Shown one piece after another: positions 37,435-46,897 of a stretch of 64,000 nt of DNA. The translations under genes were made by a program, and so were the position numbers. The stretch lies in assembly GCF_035944355.1 (NCBI RefSeq), contig NZ_DASZBH010000008.1, positions 291,440 through 355,439 of the forward strand, given 5' to 3'. How positions within the stretch are numbered: the stretch's first letter is position 1; every line of letters begins with the position of its first letter. The notes below the pieces were generated by a model that saw nothing but the letters and a program-made list of their open reading frames with translations, was not told where the DNA came from and did no database searches. The DNA comes from Frateuria_A sp035944355 (GTDB lineage Bacteria > Pseudomonadota > Gammaproteobacteria > Xanthomonadales > Rhodanobacteraceae).

Positions 37435-38223
37435 ATGATCCTTTCCGCCGAGGCCGGCGAGCTGCTGGCGGTGGTGTGCGGCTCGGCCGTGGGTTTTTCG
37501 CTGGCGTTGATCGGCGGCGGCGGCTCGATCCTGGCCACGCCGCTGCTGCTCTACGTGGTGGGCGTGCGCGATCCGCACATGGCCATCGGCACCAGCGCGC
37601 TGGCGGTGTCGGCCAATGCCTTCGCCAACCTGTGGCCGCACGCGCGCTCGGGCCACGTGCGCTGGCGCGCGGCGTTCGTGTTCGCCGCCGCCGGCGTGGC
37701 CGGCGCCTGGCTGGGTTCCAGCGTGGGCAAGGCGATCGACGGGCATCGCCTGCTGGCCCTGTTCGCGCTGCTGATGCTGCTGGTGGCGTTCCTGATGCTG
37801 CGCGGGCGCCGCGGCGGCGGGCCGGATCGCTATCCCTTGCCCCACGCCGTCCCGCGGCTGGGTGCGGTGGGCCTCGCCGCGGGCGGATTGTCGGGTTTCT
37901 TCGGCATCGGCGGCGGCTTCCTCATCGTGCCGGGGCTGATGTTCGCCAGCGGCATGGAGATCATCAACGCGATCGGCACCTCGCTGTTTTCGGTGGGAGC
38001 CTTCGCCTTGACCACGGCCGGCAACTACGCCGCCTCGGGCCTGGTCGAATGGCGCATCGCGGCCGAGTTCATCGGCGGCGGGGTGATCGGCGGCTGGCTC
38101 GGCGCATTGGGGGCGCACCGTCTGTCGCGCACGCGCGGCGCGCTCAACCTGGTCTTTGCCTGTGTGATCGTGCTGGTGGCGATCTACATGCTCTACCGTT
38201 CGGCGCAGGCCTTGCGGGGGTAG
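37435..38223 (+). CDS. TauE/SafE (TSUP) family membrane exporter
   Basis: 262 residues with about eight membrane segments in two homologous halves. The repeats are visible as VGFSLALIGGGGSILATPLLLYVVGV and GGLSGFFGIGGGFLIVPGLMFASGM. The family moves sulfite, sulfoacetate or other organic sulfur anions. The ATG at 37435 begins the first helix; the longer frame from 37345 overlaps the preceding gene. Confidence 0.87.
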   Translation: MILSAEAGELLAVVCGSAVGFSLALIGGGGSILATPLLLYVVGVRDPHMAIGTSALAVSANAFANLWPHARSGHVRWRAAFVFAAAGVAGAWLGSSVGKAIDGHRLLALFALLMLLVAFLMLRGRRGGGPDRYPLPHAVPRLGAVGLAAGGLSGFFGIGGGFLIVPGLMFASGMEIINAIGTSLFSVGAFALTTAGNYAASGLVEWRIAAEFIGGGVIGGWLGALGAHRLSRTRGALNLVFACVIVLVAIYMLYRSAQALRG

Positions 38224-38237
38224 CCCCGGATGGACGG

Positions 38238-38879
38238 CTACGGCGCCGGCGGCGTCTTGTGCTTGTACCGGCACAGGTCGCGGATCGGGCAGATCGGGCA
38301 GTCCGGCTTGCGTGCCTTGCACACGTAGCGGCCGTGCAGGATCAGCCAGTGGTGCGCGTCCTTCTTGAACTCCGCCGGCACCACCTTCTCCAGCTTGTCC
38401 TCCACCGCGCGCACGTCCTTGCCGGGCGCCAGGCCGGTGCGGTTGGAAACACGGAAGATGTGCGTGTCCACCGCGATGGTGGGCTCGCCGAAGGCGGTGT
38501 TGAGCACCACGTTGGCGGTCTTGCGGCCCACGCCAGGGAGCGCCTCCAGCGCCTCGCGCGTGCGCGGCACCTGTCCGCCATGCTGCTCGACCAGGATGCG
38601 GCAGAGCGCGATCACGTTCTTCGCCTTGGCGTTGTACAGGCCGATCGTGCTGATGTAGCGCTTGAGACCTTGCTCGCCCAGCGCGAGGATCGCCTGCGGC
38701 GTGTTGGCGACCGGATAGAGCTTGCGCGTGGCCTTGTTGACGCCGACGTCGGTGGCCTGTGCGGAGAGCACCACGGCGACCAGCAGCTCGAACGGCGTGC
38801 GGTATTCGAGTTCGGTGGTCGGATGCGGGTCGAGCTCGCGCAGGCGCGTGAACAGCTCGACGACGTCGGCGCGTTTCAT
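38238..38879 (-). CDS. nth: Endonuclease III
   Basis: Base-excision DNA glycosylase/AP lyase for oxidised pyrimidines, 213 residues. The catalytic Lys is in LPGVGRKTANVVL and the Asp in VDTHIFRVSNR. The 4Fe-4S cluster is C-X6-C-X2-C-X5-C in CKARKPDCPICPIRDLC. The start overlaps the rsxB stop by ATGA. Confidence 0.97.
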   Translation of the reverse strand: MKRADVVELFTRLRELDPHPTTELEYRTPFELLVAVVLSAQATDVGVNKATRKLYPVANTPQAILALGEQGLKRYISTIGLYNAKAKNVIALCRILVEQHGGQVPRTREALEALPGVGRKTANVVLNTAFGEPTIAVDTHIFRVSNRTGLAPGKDVRAVEDKLEKVVPAEFKKDAHHWLILHGRYVCKARKPDCPICPIRDLCRYKHKTPPAP

Positions 38880-39493
38880 GTCCCGGCACCTTGCTTGGCA
38901 CGGGCGCGGGCCAGCGCGGCCAGTACCGGATTCTGCGGCGAGGCCGGCGCGTCGACCGCCGCCTTGCGGGCGGACAGCTCCGCTTCGCGTTCGGCACGCT
39001 CGCGTGCAAGGCGCGCCTCGCGGCGCTCGAAGTGCGTGCGGGCCGCATCGGCGTGCGCCGTACTCTGAACCTGCCCGGCGGGCATCGGCTCGAGCACGAT
39101 GCAGTCCACCGGGCAGGCCGGCACGCACAGCTCGCAGCCGGTGCAGTCGTCGGGCAACACGGTGTGCATCAGCTTGGCCGCGCCGACGATGGCGTCGACC
39201 GGGCAAACCTGGATGCACTTGGTGCAGCCGATGCAGTCGGCTTCGACGATGCGCGCCAGCATGCGCGGCTTTTCCACGCCGTGGTCGGGATCGAGCGCAA
39301 GCACCGGCGTGCCCAGCAACGCGGCCAGCTTCGCGATGCCTGCCGCGCCGCCCGGCGGGCAGCGGTTGATCGGCGCCTCGCCGCGCGCCATGGCCTCGGC
39401 ATAGGGGCGGCAGCCATGGAAGCCGCACTGCTCGCATTGCGTCTGCGGCAGCAGGGCATCGATGCGGTCGGCGAGGGTGGGGCGATCAGCCAC
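38876..39493 (-). CDS. rsxB: RnfB/RsxB-type ferredoxin-like electron carrier
   Basis: 205 residues. An N-terminal 4Fe-4S motif (CEQCGFHGCRPYAEA plus CPPGG) is followed by two ferredoxin clusters (CIGCTKCIQVCPVDAI and CTGCELCVPACPVDCI), then a charged coiled-coil-like tail rich in Arg/Glu/Ala. The N-terminal membrane helix of classical RnfB is missing, so the product is probably soluble. The best start is a GTG at 39493 with no strong ribosome site. No other rnf/rsx gene is present; partners are metG upstream and nth downstream, an order also found in Xanthomonas. Confidence 0.88.
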   Translation of the reverse strand: MADRPTLADRIDALLPQTQCEQCGFHGCRPYAEAMARGEAPINRCPPGGAAGIAKLAALLGTPVLALDPDHGVEKPRMLARIVEADCIGCTKCIQVCPVDAIVGAAKLMHTVLPDDCTGCELCVPACPVDCIVLEPMPAGQVQSTAHADAARTHFERREARLARERAEREAELSARKAAVDAPASPQNPVLAALARARAKQGAGT

Positions 39494-39516
39494 TGGAACG
39501 TCGCGGGTTTGACGGC

Positions 39517-41610
39517 TCAGCGCACCGTGGCGCCGGGCCTGGCGCCCTGGTCGGCATCGAGCAGGAACAGGTCGCTGCCGCCGTCGCCGGCGGACAGGAT
39601 CATGCCCTCGGACAGGCCGAAGCGCATCTTGCGCGGCGCCAGGTTGGCGATGAACACCACGTTGCGGCCGACCAGCTTGTCCGGCTCGCCGTAGGCGGCG
39701 CGGATGCCGGAAAAGATCTGCCGCGTGCCCAGCGGGCCGGCGTCCAGCTCGAAGCGCAGCAGCTTGTCGGAGCCTTCCACGAACTCGCAGGCGGTCACCT
39801 TGCCGACGCGCAGGTCGAGCCTGGCGAAGTCGTCGATGGAAACGGTGGCGGCGGCGGAGGCGTCGGCTGCGGGCGGGACGGGTTCGGTCATGGGCTTGCG
39901 GGCTTCCTTGATGGACTTGGGGGCGGTCGCGGGGACGGGCGCGAGCGATTCCTTGGAGGCCTCGACCATCGCCTCGATGCGCTTGGGATCGATGCGGCCG
40001 AGCAAAGGCTCGAAGGGACCGATCGCGTGGTTGTGCAGTTCGGCGCGCGCATCGTCGAAGCTGGCGATCGGCGCGTCGAGGAAGGCTTCGGCCGCGGCGA
40101 CGGTGGCCGGCAGCACCGGCTTGAGCAGGCCGGCCAGCAAGCGGAACGCGGCGATGGCGAAGGAGCACACCTGGTGCAGCTCCCCGCGGCGCGACTCGTC
40201 CTTGGCCATCGCCCACGGTGCGGTGGCCGCGATGTGGCCGTTGACCAGGTCGGCCATCAGCACGAAACGGCGGCTGACCTCGGCGAAGTCGCCCGCGTCA
40301 TAGAGCGCTTCGACGCCGTCGTAGTGTTCCAGCAGCGTGTGCCACAGCGCCTGCTCGGCGGCGCCGAAGCGCTCGGCCAGGCGGCCCCCGAAGAACTTGT
40401 GGACGAAGCCCGCCGTGCGGCTGGCGATGTTCACCCACTTGCCGACCAGGTGCGAGTTGACCCGTTCCTCGAAGGCCTTCAGGTCAAGGTCCACGTCAAC
40501 CGGCGCGTCGTTCAGCATGCAGGCGAAGTAGTAGCGCAGGAATTCCGGATTCAGGCCGGCGTCGAGGTAGGTGCGCGCCTGGATGAAGGTGCCGCGCGAC
40601 TTGGACATCTTGGCGCCGTTGACGGTCAGGTAGCCGTTGACGTGCAGCGCCGTGGGCGTGCGCAAGCCGGCGCCGTGCAGCATCGCCGGCCAGAACAGCC
40701 CGTGGAAATTGATGATGTCCTTGCCGATGAAATGATGCATCTCGGCGCGGCTGGAGGGCGCCAGGAAGTCGTCGAACTCCAGGCCAGTGCGGTCGCACAG
40801 CGCCTTGAAGCTGGCCAGGTAGCCGACCGGGGCGTCGAGCCACACGTAGAAGAACTTGCCCGGCGCGTCGGGGATCGGAAAGCCGAAGTAGGGCGCGTCG
40901 CGCGAGATGTCCCAGTCCTTCAGGCCGCCGTCCAGCCATTCGCGCAGCTTGGCGGCCACGCCGGCGTTGGCCACCGGCCGGCCTTCGGTGTGGCGGCCGG
41001 CGAACCAGTCGCGCAGCAGCGCCTCGAACTTGGACAGCTCGAAGAAGTAGTGCTCCGAATCGCGCAGCACGGGTGCCGCGCCGGAGACCACCGAATAGGG
41101 CTCGATCAGGTCGGTGGGCGCATAGGTGGCGCCGCAGTTCTCGCAGTTGTCGCCGTACTGGTCGGGCGTGCCGCAGCGCGGGCAGGTGCCCTTGATGTAG
41201 CGGTCCGGCAGGAACATCTGCTTTTCCGGATCGAACAGCTGCTTGATGTCTCGTCGCGCGATGAAGCCGCCGTCGCGCAGGCGCGTGTAGATCAGTGTGG
41301 CGAGCTCGCGGTTCTCCGGCGAGTGGGTCGAATGGTAGTGGTCGAAGGCCACGCCGAAGGCTGCGAAGTCGGCTTCGTGGTCGGCGCGCACGACCTCGAT
41401 GAACGCTTCGGCGGTCATGCCGGCCTTCTCGGCCGCCAGCATGATCGGTGTGCCGTGGGCGTCGTCCGCGCAGACGTAGGCCACCTCGCTGCCCGCCATG
41501 CGCTGTGCCCGCACCCAGATGTCGGCCTGGATGTAGCCCAGCAGGTGGCCCAGGTGCAGCGGGCCGTTGGCGTAGGGCAGGGCGTTGGTGACGAGGAGAC
41601 GGCGGGTCAT
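39517..41610 (-). CDS. metG: Methionyl-tRNA synthetase
   Basis: 697 residues. The class I signature is YANGPLHLGHLLGY, KMSKS is GAKMSKSRGT, and the zinc knuckle is CPRCGTPDQYGDNCENCG. A C-terminal tRNA-binding OB domain (about 590-697; LDLRVGKVTACEFVEGSDKL) follows a Pro/Ala linker. It is the first gene of metG-rsxB-nth and divergent from panD. Confidence 0.98.
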   Translation of the reverse strand: MTRRLLVTNALPYANGPLHLGHLLGYIQADIWVRAQRMAGSEVAYVCADDAHGTPIMLAAEKAGMTAEAFIEVVRADHEADFAAFGVAFDHYHSTHSPENRELATLIYTRLRDGGFIARRDIKQLFDPEKQMFLPDRYIKGTCPRCGTPDQYGDNCENCGATYAPTDLIEPYSVVSGAAPVLRDSEHYFFELSKFEALLRDWFAGRHTEGRPVANAGVAAKLREWLDGGLKDWDISRDAPYFGFPIPDAPGKFFYVWLDAPVGYLASFKALCDRTGLEFDDFLAPSSRAEMHHFIGKDIINFHGLFWPAMLHGAGLRTPTALHVNGYLTVNGAKMSKSRGTFIQARTYLDAGLNPEFLRYYFACMLNDAPVDVDLDLKAFEERVNSHLVGKWVNIASRTAGFVHKFFGGRLAERFGAAEQALWHTLLEHYDGVEALYDAGDFAEVSRRFVLMADLVNGHIAATAPWAMAKDESRRGELHQVCSFAIAAFRLLAGLLKPVLPATVAAAEAFLDAPIASFDDARAELHNHAIGPFEPLLGRIDPKRIEAMVEASKESLAPVPATAPKSIKEARKPMTEPVPPAADASAAATVSIDDFARLDLRVGKVTACEFVEGSDKLLRFELDAGPLGTRQIFSGIRAAYGEPDKLVGRNVVFIANLAPRKMRFGLSEGMILSAGDGGSDLFLLDADQGARPGATVR

Positions 41611-41830
41611 GGGAGACGGGCGTTGCGACGGGATCGCGCATTATGGCATGCGGCGCCGTGCCGCTCGGTGTTTGGATGGCCGAAACGCAAGGCCACGATC
41701 GGGCTGCGGCGGCCGGGACACCCGACCCGAAGTAAGGACCAACGCGGCCACGGAGCTCGATGTTGCGATGCAGCGTCGCCGGCTCGATAATTGGCGCTCG
41801 CAGGCTGTTCCTGCTGGAAATACATCCGTC

Positions 41831-42217
41831 ATGCACCTGAACATGCTCAAGGCCAAGATCCACCGCGCTACGGTCACCCATGCCGAGCTGCACTATGAGG
41901 GCTCGATCGCGATCGACGGCCTGTTGCTGGATGCCGCGGGCATTCGCGAGTACGAGCAGATCCACGCCTGGGACATCAACAACGGCCAGCGCTTCGTCAC
42001 CTACGCGCTGCGCGCCGAGGAAGGCTCCGGGATCATCTCGGTCAACGGCAGCGCCGCGCGCAGCGTGCAGAAGGGCGACCTGGTCATCATCGCCGCCTTC
42101 GCCCAGTTGAACGAAGCGGAGCTGGAGAAGTTCCAGCCCACGCTGGTGTACGTGGATGCGGCCAACCGCATCTCGCACACCAACCGCTCGATCCCCAAGC
42201 AGATGGCGGCGGCCTGA
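41831..42217 (+). CDS. panD: Aspartate 1-decarboxylase
   Basis: Pyruvoyl enzyme making beta-alanine for pantothenate and CoA, 128 residues. Self-cleavage is expected between Gly24 and Ser25 in YEGSIAID. The conserved AKIHRATVT, NGQRFVTYAL and NGSAARSVQKGDLVIIAAF are present. The ATG at 41831 gives the usual start; a second in-frame ATG follows four codons later. A GGTCCTTCCC hairpin with a 7-base loop lies at 42222-42248, right after the stop. Confidence 0.97.
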   Translation: MHLNMLKAKIHRATVTHAELHYEGSIAIDGLLLDAAGIREYEQIHAWDINNGQRFVTYALRAEEGSGIISVNGSAARSVQKGDLVIIAAFAQLNEAELEKFQPTLVYVDAANRISHTNRSIPKQMAAA

Positions 42218-42559
42218 TCCTGGTCCTTCCCCGTTGACGGGAAGGACCCTGACCGCCGGCGCAGGAGCTCCGGCGGAACGGCGAAGCCGGCCCGAGGCGA
42301 GTAAGGGCGGACGGGGAGGCCTTGCGAAAGGCCCACCTTATATCCGCCCAAGAGCGCTCCCATCCGCCTATCGGCACCTTCCCCCGCGTTCGCTGGGGGA
42401 GGCATGTGCGACGAGCGGCGCGGCAATGCCCGTCCTCGGCTCACCCTCCTGCGCCGCAGGGAGGGCCTCGGGGACCGCCTTGTCCGTGTGGTCAACCGAC
42501 GTGTTCCTAACGTCCGCTCGGCTTAAGATGCAAGGCTTACCCAGCCGACGCGCCAGCCC
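42218..42559. other. Intergenic region panD-pgi with hairpins and dispersed repeat copy B
   Basis: No gene is supported. It contains the panD hairpin (42222-42248, no T-run) and, on the minus strand at 42359-42402, a repeat related to the one at 29545-29584. Further GC-rich short inverted repeats follow (CCTCC...GGAGG type), and an unplaced pgi promoter must lie here too. Confidence 0.5.
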
Positions 42560-44188
42560 ATGCCCGCCAACGTCCCGACGTATGCCTCGCTGTTCGCCGA
42601 CCATCACCGCCGCCTCGCGCAGACCCACCTGCGCACGCTGATCGCCGACCCGGCGCGCGGCGCGCGGCTGCGCCATCGCGCAGGGTCTCTGCTGCTGGAC
42701 CTGAGCCGGCAGAAGCTCGACGTGCAGGCGCTCGATGCGCTGGGCGCGCAGCTGGAGGCGAGCGGCTGGCAGGCGGCGCGCGATGCGATGTTCGCCGGCG
42801 AGGCGATCAACACCTCCGAGGACCGCGCGGTGCTGCACACCGCCCTGCGCGCGGGCGGCTCGTCGCTGGCCTCGCCCGCGCCGGCCGAGGCGCGGCGCGA
42901 GATCGAATCGACGCTGGAACGCATCGGCGAACTGGTCGACGCGGTCCACGCCGGCAAGCAGGCGGCGCTTGGCCTGCCCGACACCGTGACCGACGTCGTC
43001 AACATCGGCATCGGCGGCTCGGACCTGGGGCCGCGCCTGGCGGTCGCCGCGCTGGCGCCGTTCCGCACGCCACGGTTACGCAGCCACTTCCTCACCAACG
43101 TCGACGGCCAGGCCGCCTACGACCTGATCAGCCGGCTGGACCCGAAGACCACGCTGGTGGTGATGGTTTCCAAGACCTTCACCACGCAGGAGACGCTGCT
43201 CAACGGCAACGTGCTGCGTGGCTGGATTTCCGAGGCATGCAACGGCGACGAGCGCATGGTGGCGCGCCATTTCGTGGCGGTCAGCGCCAACACCGAGGTG
43301 GCCGGCAGCTGGGGCGTGCCGCTGAAGCAGATCTTCCCGATGTGGGATTTCGTCGGCGGGCGCTACTCGCTGTGGTCGGCGGTGGGACTGTCGCTGGCGC
43401 TGGCGATCGGCATGGAGGGCTTCCGCGCGGTGCTGGCCGGCGGCGCAGGCATGGACGACCACTTCCGCAGCGCGCCCTGGCAGGAGAACCTGCCGGCGCT
43501 GCTGGCGCTCACCGAGATCTGGAACCGCGACGTGCTGGGTTTCCCTTCGCGCGCCGTGGTGCCCTACGCGGACCTGCTGGCCGACCTGCCGAGCTACCTG
43601 CAGCAGCTGGAGATGGAAAGCCTGGGCAAGTCGGTGACGCCGCAGGGCGCGCCGGTCGGCCAGCCGACCGTGCCGGTGGTGTGGGGCAGCGTCGGCACCA
43701 ACGCGCAGCACGCCTATTTCCAGGCGCTGCACCAGGGCACCGAGGTGGTGCCACTGGACCTGATCGGCGTCGTCAACCCGGCGCATCCGCTGCAGGGCAA
43801 CCACGATGCGCTCTTGTCCAACCTGCTCGCGCAGGCGGCCGCGCTGGCGCTGGGCAAGACCACCGACGAGGCGCTGGCCGAACAGCCTGCCGGTGGCCGT
43901 GAGCTTGCCGCGCAGCGCACCTTCCCGGGGGACCGTCCCAGTTCGGTGATCCTGCTCGATGCGCTCAATCCCAAGAGCCTGGGCGCGCTGATCGCGCTGT
44001 ACGAGCACAAGGTGTTCCTGCTCGCCCATCTGTGGGGCATCAATGCGTTCGACCAGTGGGGCGTGGAACTGGGCAAGAGCATCGCGCGGCAGATCCTGCC
44101 GGCGCTGCGCGGCGAGTCCTCGGACGTGCCGCCGCTGGACGCGGCCACCTGTGCGCTGATCGGAGCAATCCGCGAGCGCCGCCGCTGA
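42560..44188 (+). CDS. pgi: Glucose-6-phosphate isomerase
   Basis: 542 residues, the bacterial length. The motifs are VVNIGIGGSDLGP, MVSKTFTTQET (phosphate loop), GGRYSLWSAVGLS with the Arg/Glu region, and GTNAQHAYFQALHQG with the catalytic His. It interconverts glucose-6-phosphate and fructose-6-phosphate. Its position after panD is conserved in Xanthomonadales. Confidence 0.98.
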   Translation: MPANVPTYASLFADHHRRLAQTHLRTLIADPARGARLRHRAGSLLLDLSRQKLDVQALDALGAQLEASGWQAARDAMFAGEAINTSEDRAVLHTALRAGGSSLASPAPAEARREIESTLERIGELVDAVHAGKQAALGLPDTVTDVVNIGIGGSDLGPRLAVAALAPFRTPRLRSHFLTNVDGQAAYDLISRLDPKTTLVVMVSKTFTTQETLLNGNVLRGWISEACNGDERMVARHFVAVSANTEVAGSWGVPLKQIFPMWDFVGGRYSLWSAVGLSLALAIGMEGFRAVLAGGAGMDDHFRSAPWQENLPALLALTEIWNRDVLGFPSRAVVPYADLLADLPSYLQQLEMESLGKSVTPQGAPVGQPTVPVVWGSVGTNAQHAYFQALHQGTEVVPLDLIGVVNPAHPLQGNHDALLSNLLAQAAALALGKTTDEALAEQPAGGRELAAQRTFPGDRPSSVILLDALNPKSLGALIALYEHKVFLLAHLWGINAFDQWGVELGKSIARQILPALRGESSDVPPLDAATCALIGAIRERRR

Positions 44189-44279
44189 GGCAGGTGCATC
44201 GAACGCGCCCGCGTTTGCGGAGTTCTTTCGTGACGGTTGGCGCCTTTCCCTGCGTTGCGGGGAGGGAGCGGGATGCGGC

Positions 44280-45353
44280 TCAGCGGTGGGCTTGTTCGCG
44301 GTGGCGCGCGAGCGCCCAGGCGACGTGCTCGCGCACGACGGCCGACGGATCACCGGCCCGCTCCTCCAGTGCGGCGATCACTTCCGCTGACGACGGCGCA
44401 TTGCCCAGCGCCACGGCGATGTTGCGCAGCCAGCCCTCGTAGCCGGTGCGGCGGATCGCCATGCCCTCGGTGCGGCGCAGGAATTCCTGCTCGCTCCAGC
44501 CGAACAGCTCCACCAGCTTCGCGCCGTCCAGGCTGTGGCGCGGCGCGAAATCCGGCTCGGTGGCGTCCTGCGCGAACTTGTTCCAGGGGCAGACCAGCTG
44601 GCAGTCGTCGCAGCCGAAGATGCGGTTGCCCATCGGTACGCGCAGCTCCTCGGGAATCGAGCCTTTCAGTTCGATCGTGAGGTAGGAGATGCAGCGGCGC
44701 GCGTCGAGCCTGTAGGGCCCGAGGATGGCCTGGGTCGGGCACACGTCGATGCAGCGGGTGCAACTGCCGCAATGCGCGCTGGCCGGCGCGTCGACGGGTA
44801 GCGGCAGGTCGGTGTAGAGCTCGCCGAGGAAAAAGTAGGAGCCGGCATCGCGGTTGATCAGCACGGTGTGCTTGCCGATCCAGCCCAGTCCCGCGTTGCG
44901 CGCCAGCGCCTTCTCCAGCACCGGCGCGGAGTCCACGTAGGCGCGGTGGCCGAAGTCGCCGATGGCCGCGTGGATGCGCTCGGCCAGCTTCTGCAGCCGG
45001 TTGCGCATCAGCTTGTGGTAGTCGCGGCCCAAGGCGTAGCGCGCAACGTAGCCGGCCTCGCCGTCGGCCAGCACGTCCCAGGCATGGCGGGTGCCCGGCG
45101 CGAGGTAGTCCATGCGCACCGAGATCACCCTGAGCGTGCCCGGCTCCAGTTCGGCCGGGCGGCTGCGGCGGCTGCCGTGGCGCGCCATGTATTCCATCGC
45201 GCCGTGGTGGCCTTCGCCCAGCCAGTGCTCCAGGTGCGCCTCGTCCTCGCCCAGTTCGACGCCGCTGATGGCGGTTTGTGCGAAACCCAGTTCGCGCGCC
45301 CATCGCTTGATGTCGCGGGCAAGCGCGGCGTAATCGGGGGAGGGGACGGACAT
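44280..45353 (-). CDS. queG: Epoxyqueuosine reductase
   Basis: Last step of queuosine synthesis in tRNA, 357 residues. Cobalamin-binding N-terminal part with the Asp-containing AYVDSAPVLEKALARNAGLGWIGKHT, two 4Fe-4S clusters (CGSCTRCIDVCPTQAI and CDDCQLVCPWNKF), and a C-terminal HEAT-like region (about 280-357). The first ATG is accepted; it lies 53 bases from the divergent nnr gene. Confidence 0.96.
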   Translation of the reverse strand: MSVPSPDYAALARDIKRWARELGFAQTAISGVELGEDEAHLEHWLGEGHHGAMEYMARHGSRRSRPAELEPGTLRVISVRMDYLAPGTRHAWDVLADGEAGYVARYALGRDYHKLMRNRLQKLAERIHAAIGDFGHRAYVDSAPVLEKALARNAGLGWIGKHTVLINRDAGSYFFLGELYTDLPLPVDAPASAHCGSCTRCIDVCPTQAILGPYRLDARRCISYLTIELKGSIPEELRVPMGNRIFGCDDCQLVCPWNKFAQDATEPDFAPRHSLDGAKLVELFGWSEQEFLRRTEGMAIRRTGYEGWLRNIAVALGNAPSSAEVIAALEERAGDPSAVVREHVAWALARHREQAHR

Positions 45354-45393
45354 GGCGCCATTGTAGGTGCGGCCGCGCTCCCGGACGCGACCC

Positions 45394-45399
45394 TATAAT
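45394..45399 (+). promoter_or_regulatory. -10 element immediately before nnr
   Basis: A perfect TATAAT ends 7 bases before the nnr ATG at 45407, so transcription from it would begin at or next to the start codon. No good -35 is seen 16-18 bases upstream. Confidence 0.5.
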
Positions 45400-45406
45400 C
45401 GGACCG

Positions 45407-46897
45407 ATGACCTCGCCGCACAGCCATGCCCTCTATACCGTCGCCCAGGTGCGGGCGCTCGACCGGCACGCGATCGAAGCGCTGGGCATTCCCGGCTACG
45501 AATTGATGCGCAGGGCGGCGGAGGCCGCATTCGCCGGGTTGCGGCGGTGCTGGCCGCAGGCGCGGCGCGTCGCCGTGTTCTGCGGCCCGGGCAACAACGG
45601 TGGCGATGGTTTCCTGCTGGCGCTGCTCGCCCGGGAAGCGGGGCTGGACGCTACGGCCTTCGCGCTGGCCGATGCCCGCGAGGAAGGCGGCGACGCATCG
45701 CGCGCGCGCGATGCGTGCGAGCAGGGCGGCGTACCGGTGCTGCGCTGGGCGGCAACCGGCGCGCTGCCGGCGGCGGACGTATACGTCGACGCACTCTACG
45801 GCACCGGCCTGGACCGCCCGCCGCAAGCGGCGGCAGCGGTCCTGATCGAGCGCATCAACGCCAGCGGCGTGCCCGTGCTGGCGCTGGACGTGCCCTCGGG
45901 CCTGAACGCCGATACCGGCCACTGTCCCGGCGCCGCGGTACGGGCCGACCTCACGGTGACGTTCATTGCCGCCAAGCGTGGGCTGCATACCGGCCAGGCC
46001 GCCGCCTGCGCGGGAAGGGTCGAGCTCGCCACGCTGGGGTTGCCCGAGAGCCTCTGGCAGGCAGCGCTGCCCGACGCGCGCCTGCTCGAAGCGGCCGCCC
46101 TGCCGCCGCGCCCGCGCGACGCGCACAAGGGCCGCAATGGCCATGTGCTCGCCGTCGGCGGCGACCACGGCACGGCCGGAGCGATCCGCCTGTGCGGCGA
46201 AGCGGCGCTGCGCGGCGGCGCCGGGCTGGTCAGCGTGGCCACCCAGCCGGAACACCTGGTGGCGCTCAACGCGGCACGCCCCGAACTGATGGCGCATGCG
46301 GTCAACGGCCCGCAGGCGCTGGAACCGTTGCTGGAGCGCGCCAGCGTGCTCGCGGTCGGACCGGGCCTGGGGCAGGGCGCCTGGGGCCACGCGCTGTGGC
46401 TGACCGCGCTGGACAGCCGTCTGCCGCTGGTGCTCGATGCCGACGGCCTGAACCTGCTGGCCGCCGAGCCGCGCCGTTTCGATGCGGAGCGGCAGGTGGT
46501 CCTCACGCCGCATCCGGGCGAGGCCGCGCGGTTGCTCGGCTGCTCCGTCGACCAGATCGAGCGCGATCGTTTCGGCGCCGCCCGCGCATTGGCAGGGCGG
46601 TTCGGCGCCGTGGCGGTGCTCAAGGGCGCGGGCTCGCTGGTCGCCGATCCGGATGGGCGTCTGGACGTCTGTCCATGGGGCAACCCCGGCATGGCCTCCG
46701 GCGGCATGGGCGACCTGCTCACCGGCCTGGTCGCGGCGTTGCTGGCGCAGGGCTGCACGGCCCGGGACGCCGCCCGCCTGGGCGTCTGCCTGCATGCGCG
46801 CGCCGGCGACCATGCCGCGCGCGGAGGTGAGCGCGGCCTGCTCGCCAGCGACCTCCTGGCGCCGCTGCGCCGCCTGCTCAACGGACTGGACGCATGA
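45407..46897 (+). CDS. nnr: Bifunctional NAD(P)H-hydrate epimerase/dehydratase
   Basis: 496 residues. The N-terminal YjeF epimerase domain (1-210) has FCGPGNNGGDGFLLA, DALYGTGLDR and ALDVPSGLNADTG. The C-terminal ribokinase-like dehydratase (220-490) has KGRNGHVLAVGGDHGTAGA, LTPHPGEAARLL and ASGGMGDLLTGLVAALLAQG. It repairs both epimers of hydrated NAD(P)H. It overlaps tsaE by ATGA. No ribosome site is seen before the ATG, consistent with a leaderless message. Confidence 0.97.
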   Translation: MTSPHSHALYTVAQVRALDRHAIEALGIPGYELMRRAAEAAFAGLRRCWPQARRVAVFCGPGNNGGDGFLLALLAREAGLDATAFALADAREEGGDASRARDACEQGGVPVLRWAATGALPAADVYVDALYGTGLDRPPQAAAAVLIERINASGVPVLALDVPSGLNADTGHCPGAAVRADLTVTFIAAKRGLHTGQAAACAGRVELATLGLPESLWQAALPDARLLEAAALPPRPRDAHKGRNGHVLAVGGDHGTAGAIRLCGEAALRGGAGLVSVATQPEHLVALNAARPELMAHAVNGPQALEPLLERASVLAVGPGLGQGAWGHALWLTALDSRLPLVLDADGLNLLAAEPRRFDAERQVVLTPHPGEAARLLGCSVDQIERDRFGAARALAGRFGAVAVLKGAGSLVADPDGRLDVCPWGNPGMASGGMGDLLTGLVAALLAQGCTARDAARLGVCLHARAGDHAARGGERGLLASDLLAPLRRLLNGLDA

